Shown in pieces: positions 8,201-10,999 of a stretch of 10,999 nt of DNA. Under the pieces are notes generated by a model, which searched no databases, was not told where the DNA came from, and saw only the letters and a program-made list of their open reading frames with translations. This stretch comes from CAIWXH01 sp964555675 (lineage in GTDB: Bacteria > Chloroflexota > Chloroflexia > Chloroflexales > Chloroflexaceae), in the NCBI GenBank assembly GCA_964555675.1, contig CAZKTU010000222.1, forward strand, positions 1-10,999. The letters run 5' to 3'. Position 1 is the stretch's first letter; every line of letters starts with the position of its first letter. The translations under genes were made by a program, and so were the position numbers.

Positions 8201-8924
8201 AGTCTACCTGATCGGCGAGCACCTGGAAGAGCACCTGGAGCTGCTGGCCCGGGCCTACCTCGAGCGCCACGGCGCGGGCAGGGTCGTGCTGATCAGCGAG
8301 ACCCCCGAGGGCGAGGCGCGTCTCTGCGCCAGGCTGCGCGACCACGCCGAGGCCGGCCATCTGCACACCCTCGTGGCGGGGGACGACCTCGAGGGCGCCA
8401 TCGACCGGGCCGTGGCCGCCCACGGGCGCCCGGGGCCAATCGTCTGCACACCCTTCAGGCCCCTGCCGACGGCGCCCCTGGTGGGCCGCAACGACAGCGA
8501 CTGGAGCACCGTGCTCGACGAGCAAGGCTTCGCCGAGCTGTGCGAGCAGCAGCTCACCCATCACTTCAGGGTCGCCCGCAAGGCCAGCCTGATGGACGGC
8601 GCGGCCCTGGTGCTGGTCACCCCCGAGACCACGGCCACCTCGCCGACCGAGCAGTTCGCCCTGGCCAACTTCGTCAAAACCACCATGCACGCCTTCACGG
8701 CCACGATTGGCACCGAGAGCGAGCGGACCGTCCATCGCATCCTGGTCAACCAGGTCGACCTGACCAGGCAGGCGCGGGCCGAAGAGCCCCGCAGCGAGCC
8801 CGAGCGCCGCCAGGAGCTCGAGCGCTTCGTCGACGCCGTGCTGCTGACCACGGCGCCCCTGCCCAGCGCCGAGGACAGCCGCTACGCCGGGCGCATCCAC
8901 CGCGGGCGCGCGATCACCGTGTAG
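5250..8924 (+). CDS. mcr: Bifunctional malonyl-CoA reductase (3-hydroxypropionate bi-cycle)
   Basis: This 1224-residue enzyme (C. aurantiacus MCR is about 1219) reduces malonyl-CoA to malonate semialdehyde and then to 3-hydroxypropionate with two NADPH, in the cytosol. The N-terminal half carries an intact SDR domain: TGxxGxxG at 18-25, Arg44 suited to NADPH, a NNAG motif, and YVVPK with Tyr170/Lys174. In known MCRs this half reduces the semialdehyde. A second, degenerate Rossmann unit follows at about 300-540 (VILICAGDQ). The C-terminal half (from about 555), which reduces the thioester, has TGGSAGIG at 578-585, Arg604 and YAVSK with Tyr737/Lys741. A degenerate unit follows from about 980 to the end. 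The match to C. aurantiacus, judged from memory, is collinear to the last residue. The gene is intact with no frameshift. It follows an Fe-ADH, and its stop codon abuts the N gap. Confidence 0.96.
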   Translation: MSSPTERGRLAGKIALVTGAAGTIGAVISRRYLAEGATVVITGRNEQKLHALRAALADEADAASRVVAIAMDGSAIAQVREGVAAIVARLGRIDILVNNAGSGGAYGRLAELPLGPAAAAGESLSESIGNVLGITWNFLRAVAPHMAPGASVINISTIFSRADYYGRAPYVVPKAALNALSLAAARELGGRGIRVNLIYPGPIAGERIANSFRTMDALKGQPADSTAAGFLATMRLARPDDEGRPTKSYPTPLDVANAAVFLGSDEAAALSGESLEVTHGMELPAESRTTFTARPGLRAVDGSGRVILICAGDQIEDAMALTGVLRSCGADVAIGFRSREAIGQLEAIFAESRRYAGAGFIPPLVLHVDPLEPATVDEALRLIGENSGGPHGAIILPARGTPRAESVVEAPDGAAAAFLAEELVGTTALATRLAAHWQGVTVAPGAPLYRPRVIFLSNGDDRKGNLLAELVRAGLEQLARLWRHEAQLDAGRTNGGLPGRHLPAVWANQIIRYVNSEEDGLDFACAATAQLLLSDRQIDELNLYLPKQIAATTGAKRPSFGWAESLIGLHLGKVALITGGSAGIGGQVGRLLALAGARVMLAARDKLKLEQFRDMIVGELEEVGYNDAATRVQIFPDCDVAHEQHLAALVERTLAVFGRVDYLLNNAGISGQEEMVLDMSLKGWRHTLNANLISNYSLIRKLAPLMKQQGSGYILNVSSYFGGEKYAAISYPNRADYAVSKAGQRAMAEALARFLGPELQINALAPGPVEGERLKGTGERPGLFMRRARLILENKRLNDLYGALVEAERESGRPVGELLGYLAGNRVAALAESDAPAPLHKLATASSKEGDGTASSSAFLLNKNIAEKLAARLAMGGYITAQTGLPAALSLQPADQPPEPFFARAQIEREARKVRDGVMSMLYLQRMPTEYDVAIATVYYLADRAVSGETFHPSGGLRYERTPTGGELFGQPPAERLAQLLGSTVYLIGEHLEEHLELLARAYLERHGAGRVVLISETPEGEARLCARLRDHAEAGHLHTLVAGDDLEGAIDRAVAAHGRPGPIVCTPFRPLPTAPLVGRNDSDWSTVLDEQGFAELCEQQLTHHFRVARKASLMDGAALVLVTPETTATSPTEQFALANFVKTTMHAFTATIGTESERTVHRILVNQVDLTRQARAEEPRSEPERRQELERFVDAVLLTTAPLPSAEDSRYAGRIHRGRAITV

Positions 8925-9024
8925 NNNNNNNNNNNNNNNNNNNNNNNNNNNNNNNNNNNNNNNNNNNNNNNNNNNNNNNNNNNNNNNNNNNNNNNNNNNN
9001 NNNNNNNNNNNNNNNNNNNNNNNN
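8925..9024. other. Assembly gap (100 N)
   Basis: Exactly 100 undetermined bases, the conventional length for a scaffold gap of unknown size. It starts directly after the mcr stop codon and ends 5 bases before the stop codon of the convergent methyltransferase. True length and content, including any terminator or extra gene, are unknown. Confidence 0.97.
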
Positions 9025-9029
9025 AACAA

Positions 9030-9830
9030 TCACTCCTTTCTGGCTACGATAAGGCCAAAGACGCCGCGCAGCGAGACCAGGCGGCCGGCGTGCTCGACGA
9101 CCGCGAAGCGCTCGCGGAAGCGGGGCGCGGCGGCGAGCAGCCAGCGCTCGAGGGCGTCGCGCTCGGCATCGGGCATGCGCAGGCGGGCCGTCCACGAGAC
9201 GAACTCGTAGGGCTCACGGGGGTCATCCTCGCTATGGGTCACGCTGAGGCCGGCCTCGGCGCAGAAGGCGCGCCACTCGGCGTAGCTGTAGGCCCTGACG
9301 TGGCTGGGGTCGCGCCAGCGCTCGAAGCGGTCCATAAACTGGTCGAGCTCAGGGTCGTCGAGCCCGATATGGTCGGAGATGATCAGCTTGCCGCCGGGGC
9401 GCAGGGCCGCGGCGCTGCTACGCACGAAGGCCCGCACATCGGCGAAATGGTGGGCGGCCACTCGGCAGGTGACCAGATCGAGGCTGGCAGCGGCGACGGG
9501 CAGACGCTCGGCCTCGGCCCGCAGATAGCTGACATTGGCGGCCCCGTGGGCGGCGAGGTGGTCGCGGGCGGCCAAGAGCATCGGGAAGGTCAGGTCGCTG
9601 GCGATCACATGGCGGGCGCGGGGGGCGAGGGCCAGGGCGGTGTGGCCGCCCCCAGTGGCCACATCGAGGACCAGCTCGCGGCCGGTGAGCCCGGCGAGCT
9701 GCACGATACGGGCCAGGTCGGCGCCGTGGGCGTGGGTGGCGCTGGTCACATAGTCGCGGGCGGCGGGCGCGAACTGGGCCTGAGCCAGGGCCTTGATCGC
9801 GGACGGGTCGGACGGCGGATCGTTCATCAT
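9030..9830 (-). CDS. Class I SAM-dependent methyltransferase (Methyltransf_11 / YcgJ-like)
   Basis: This 266-residue protein has the Rossmann methyltransferase layout. SAM-binding motif I is VLDVATGGGHT at 54-64, with an acidic residue at Asp79 (ASDLT). RLPVAAASLDLVTCRVAAHHF at about 109-129 fits the motif around strand 4, and LRPGGKLIISD at 143-153 is motif III. The N-terminal FAPAARDYVTSATHAHGADL resembles YcgJ/UbiE-like small-molecule methyltransferases. The substrate cannot be told. There are two adjacent ATGs at the start; AAGGAG (9839-9844 on the minus strand) is 8 bases from the first and 11 from the second, so I take the first. The gene is divergent from an XRE regulator with back-to-back promoters. 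It is complete, but its 3' end lies 5 bases from the gap. Confidence 0.88.
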   Translation of the reverse strand: MMNDPPSDPSAIKALAQAQFAPAARDYVTSATHAHGADLARIVQLAGLTGRELVLDVATGGGHTALALAPRARHVIASDLTFPMLLAARDHLAAHGAANVSYLRAEAERLPVAAASLDLVTCRVAAHHFADVRAFVRSSAAALRPGGKLIISDHIGLDDPELDQFMDRFERWRDPSHVRAYSYAEWRAFCAEAGLSVTHSEDDPREPYEFVSWTARLRMPDAERDALERWLLAAAPRFRERFAVVEHAGRLVSLRGVFGLIVARKE

Positions 9831-9866
9831 CGCGGACGCTCCTTAGCCTAGGGTGACGACCGGATC

Positions 9867-9895
9867 AGGGTAGCACACCTCGAAAATCCGGCCAA
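9867..9895 (-). promoter_or_regulatory. Candidate promoter of the methyltransferase gene
   Basis: On the minus strand, TTGGCC (9890-9895) is followed after 17 bp by TACCCT (9867-9872). The sequence just before the -10, GTGTGC, supplies a TGn extended -10 that may compensate for a poor hexamer (3 of 6). The same GTGTGCTA string precedes the -10 of the edge-gene promoter at 10868-10896. Confidence 0.4.
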
Positions 9896-9903
9896 GAAAG
9901 CCC

Positions 9904-9931
9904 TTGACCCTATCCGCTCTCGGGTTACAAT
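9904..9931 (+). promoter_or_regulatory. Promoter of the XRE regulator
   Basis: TTGACC at 9904-9909 and TACAAT at 9926-9931 are 16 bp apart, both 5 of 6 to consensus. The start would be near 9938, giving a leader of about 90 bases. Its -35 is 8 bp from the -35 of the divergent methyltransferase promoter, so one bound regulator could control both. Confidence 0.6.
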
Positions 9932-9936
9932 ACACA

Positions 9937-9947
9937 TTAGCGGCTAA
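9937..9947. promoter_or_regulatory. Short palindrome at the XRE transcription start
   Basis: TTAGC-G-GCTAA is a perfect 5-1-5 inverted repeat centred a few bases after the predicted start site of the XRE gene. Short dyads of this kind are typical operators for autoregulating XRE proteins, but no second copy was seen, so this is only a candidate. Confidence 0.3.
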
Positions 9948-10028
9948 GACAGGGTTTCACCTTGTGGTTACGAACCATGGGCAGGGCCGCGCGAGGGAGG
10001 ATGGGCGACGAAGCGTGAGGGAGTGTCG

Positions 10029-10313
10029 ATGAGCGACGAGTACCAGTACCCACCCGCGAAGCAGCGCCGGCGCCTACGCCAGGAGTGGGACGCCAGGCGT
10101 ATCCGCGCGCTGCGCGAGCATATGGGCATGACCCAGCAGCAGATGGCCGACGAGCTTGAGGTGCGCCAGCAGACGATCAGCGAGTGGGAGACCGGCATCC
10201 ACAAGCCGCACCGCTCGACCCAGAAGACCCTATCGATGGTGGCCGAGCGGGCCGGCTTCGTCTACAAGGCCGATCCGCCGCCCGACGAGCAGCCCGCCCC
10301 CGATGGGGGTTGA
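10029..10313 (+). CDS. XRE-family helix-turn-helix regulator, 94 aa
   Basis: A small DNA-binding protein with one Cro/C1-type HTH at about residues 24-72: RIRALREHMGMTQQQMADEL, then recognition-helix residues RQQTISEWETG. The N-terminal 20 residues are basic (KQRRRLRQ) and the tail is acidic and proline-rich (DPPPDEQPAPDGG). There is no toxin partner, sensor domain or peptidase domain. The start is decided by GAGGGAG at 10017-10023, 5 bases before the ATG at 10029; the in-frame GTG at 10023 overlaps that site. The stop codon overlaps the -35 box of the next gene. Its target is unknown; candidates are its own promoter and the divergent methyltransferase promoter. It could equally be a stand-alone helix-turn-helix protein of phage or plasmid origin, though base use matches its neighbours. 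Confidence 0.85.
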   Translation: MSDEYQYPPAKQRRRLRQEWDARRIRALREHMGMTQQQMADELEVRQQTISEWETGIHKPHRSTQKTLSMVAERAGFVYKADPPPDEQPAPDGG

Positions 10314-10338
10314 CCGCTACACGAAATCGTGTTAGAAT
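10310..10338 (+). promoter_or_regulatory. Promoter of the tandem-HTH gene, overlapping the XRE stop
   Basis: TTGACC (10310-10315) and TAGAAT (10333-10338) are separated by 17 bp, both 5 of 6 to consensus. The -35 shares bases with the TGA stop of the XRE gene. The start would be near 10345. Confidence 0.65.
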
Positions 10339-10345
10339 AGAGCGA

Positions 10346-10431
10346 GCTGCCGAACCAGGGCAGCGCCGGAGGGCACGACCACACGTCGTGCTCTTCTCTC
10401 GCCTCATCTATCCTTTTTCGTGTGGAGAGAA
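10346..10431 (+). promoter_or_regulatory. Structured 5' leader that can mask the ribosome binding site
   Basis: Three successive stems are possible. Stem A is GCTGCC/GGCAGC (10346-10351, 10359-10364). Stem B is GGGCACGAC/GTCGTGCTC (10371-10379, 10385-10393; 9 bp with one G-U pair and a CACAC loop). Stem C is TTCTCTC/GAGAGAA (10394-10400, 10425-10431), which covers most of the Shine-Dalgarno GGAG (10424-10427). In addition, GTGTG (10420-10424) is complementary to the loop of stem B, allowing a pseudoknot. No known RNA family was recognised. Confidence 0.45.
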
Positions 10432-10433
10432 CC

Positions 10434-10778
10434 ATGCCTGTGGAGATCAGCCTCTCGTGCGACGAACTGCGACGACTCTACCTTGACGAGGGCCTGAGCC
10501 AGGCGCGCATCGCGGCCATGCTAGGCTGCAGCGCGGCCACGGTGGGCAATCGGATGCGCCGCTGCGGGATCGCCGCCCGCGAGGGGCGCTTCCAGGCGCG
10601 CCCGCTGCCGCGCGCCCAGCTCGAGCTGCTCTACAGCCGGCAGGGGCTGCCGCTGCCCGAGATCGCCGCCGCCCTGGGGGTCAGTGTCGGCACAGTCCAC
10701 AACTGGCGGCGGGCCTACGGGATCCCCACGCGCCAGCGCCGCTCGCCCCGGCGCGGCCATGGCCCGCCCTCGCCATAG
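10434..10778 (+). CDS. Small protein with two tandem helix-turn-helix repeats, 114 aa
   Basis: The protein is two homeodomain-like HTH units 51 residues apart. Unit 1 spans about residues 10-46 (LYLDEGLSQARIAAMLGCS, ATVGNRMRRCGI) and unit 2 about 61-97 (LYSRQGLPLPEIAAALGVS, GTVHNWRRAYGI). Identical positions include Leu, Leu-Tyr, Gly-Leu, Ile-Ala-Ala, Leu-Gly, Ser, Thr-Val, Asn and Gly-Ile. The C-terminal tail is Arg/Pro-rich (PTRQRRSPRRGHG). There is no catalytic, ligand or dimerisation domain, so it is probably a compact DNA-binding protein recognising two adjacent half-sites. The units resemble HTHs of recombinases and sigma region 4. The start ATG follows GGAG at 10424-10427 by 6 bases; the upstream GTG at 10422 overlaps that site. 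Function is unknown. Confidence 0.8.
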   Translation: MPVEISLSCDELRRLYLDEGLSQARIAAMLGCSAATVGNRMRRCGIAAREGRFQARPLPRAQLELLYSRQGLPLPEIAAALGVSVGTVHNWRRAYGIPTRQRRSPRRGHGPPSP

Positions 10779-10867
10779 CTCCGGCTCGACGCCAAAAACT
10801 CTTTGCACTTTACCAGGGCATGGGTGGCATGTTTGCCTTAGCAGCGCGGCAAGATTAGCGTACGGTG

Positions 10868-10896
10868 TTGACCATTGACATGACGTGTGCTAGAAT
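10868..10896 (+). promoter_or_regulatory. Promoter of the gene at the right edge
   Basis: TTGACC (10868-10873) and TAGAAT (10891-10896) are 17 bp apart and preceded by GTGTGC, an extended -10. The start would be near 10903. The stretch 10779-10867 before it holds no gene or clear terminator that I can support. Confidence 0.65.
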
Positions 10897-10907
10897 AGGC
10901 CGGAAAT

Positions 10908-10953
10908 CTACGGAACGTAAGATGAGCCATGGTTCCTGCCCAGAAGGGCGTAG
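10908..10953 (+). promoter_or_regulatory. Possible folded leader of the edge gene
   Basis: CTACG (10908-10912) can pair with CGTAG (10949-10953). Inside that, GAAC/GTTC (10913-10916, 10932-10935) and CCC/GGG (10939-10941, 10946-10948) would complete a three-way junction. An alternative stem, TCCT with AGGA (10934-10937, 10952-10955) plus GCCC/GGGC, covers the AGGAGG at 10952-10957. Stems are short and G/C-rich chance pairing is a real possibility. Confidence 0.25.
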
Positions 10954-10968
10954 GAGGAAGGACAGTTC

Positions 10969-10999
10969 ATGGCGGAGCCGGAAAGCATCCTGCAGCTTG
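10969..10999 (+). CDS. Start of a gene cut by the window edge
   Basis: An ATG at 10969 opens a frame, MAEPESILQL, that runs off the window. It is preceded by AGGAGG (10952-10957) and by AAGGA (10958-10962), the latter 6 bases from the ATG. It also has a good promoter upstream. Ten residues are too few for a family call. The opening resembles some Chloroflexota TPR-repeat proteins as I remember them, but that is a weak guess. Confidence 0.6.
   Translation, partial: MAEPESILQL

Noticed and set aside
6795..9029. A long minus-strand open frame opposite mcr that runs through the N gap
   Set aside because: It exists only because mcr codon use leaves the opposite strand open and N is read through. 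Its composition is low-complexity and shows no domain.
9977..10018. A 13-codon upstream open frame (MGRAARGRMGDEA) before the XRE gene
   Set aside because: No Shine-Dalgarno before its first ATG and no attenuator-like codon run; its stop just touches the XRE ribosome binding site by chance or design, too little to call.
10875..10880. TTGACA as an alternative -35 in the last promoter
   Set aside because: Perfect hexamer, but only 10 bp from the -10. TTGACC at 10868 has the correct 17-bp spacing.
10903..10968. Hammerhead-like ribozyme in the last leader
   Set aside because: The three-way junction lacks the CUGANGA and GAAA core, so catalytic RNA is not supported.
1..10999. CRISPR arrays, tRNA or rRNA genes, insertion sequences, att sites
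   Set aside because: No direct-repeat array, cloverleaf, ribosomal RNA stretch, transposase or terminal inverted repeat pair was seen on either strand.

Overview
The window is GC-rich bacterial DNA, densely coding, with a 100-base run of N at 8925-9024. The best organism clue is a full-length bifunctional malonyl-CoA reductase at 5250-8924. Its sequence follows the Chloroflexus aurantiacus enzyme, as I remember it, from the N-terminal GRLAGKIAL to the C-terminal YAGRIHRGRAITV. That points to a filamentous anoxygenic phototroph or close relative in the Chloroflexota (Chloroflexales, Chloroflexus/Roseiflexus/Kouleothrix type) with capacity for the 3-hydroxypropionate bi-cycle. The assignment rests on gene content only, because related reductases also occur in some Proteobacteria.

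Layout. Positions 51-3680 (minus strand) hold two tandem oligoendopeptidase F (M3B zinc peptidase) paralogs, 24 bp apart and probably one operon, ending in a hairpin at 28-48. A 224-bp divergent intergenic region (3681-3904) separates them from the plus-strand pair. It holds a -10 box for the peptidases, a promoter for the plus-strand genes, and two perfect palindromes on that promoter. On the plus strand come an iron-type (group III) alcohol dehydrogenase (3905-5071), a 178-bp spacer with a very G/C-rich hairpin, and mcr (5250-8924). The mcr stop codon is the last base before the N gap.

After the gap, a class I SAM methyltransferase (9030-9830, minus) is divergent from an XRE-type HTH regulator (10029-10313, plus), with back-to-back promoters between them. 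Next come a small protein with two tandem HTH repeats (10434-10778) and the first ten codons of a further gene (10969 to the edge). The tandem-HTH gene and the edge gene have near-identical promoters (TTGACC, 17-bp spacer, GTGYTAGAATAG). Their leaders can pair with their own Shine-Dalgarno sequences.

How the genes fit together. MCR reduces malonyl-CoA in two NADPH steps, through malonate semialdehyde, to 3-hydroxypropionate, a committed step of carbon fixation in this pathway. The co-oriented Fe-ADH could act on malonate semialdehyde, 3-hydroxypropionate or another short aldehyde/alcohol; that link is inferred from position only. The peptidases, methyltransferase and HTH proteins show no obvious tie to the pathway. 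The less ordinary signals are the palindromic operator on the adh-mcr promoter, natural substitutions in MCR at positions known from engineering work, and the structured leader of the tandem-HTH gene. I found no CRISPR array, tRNA, rRNA, insertion sequence or phage gene.
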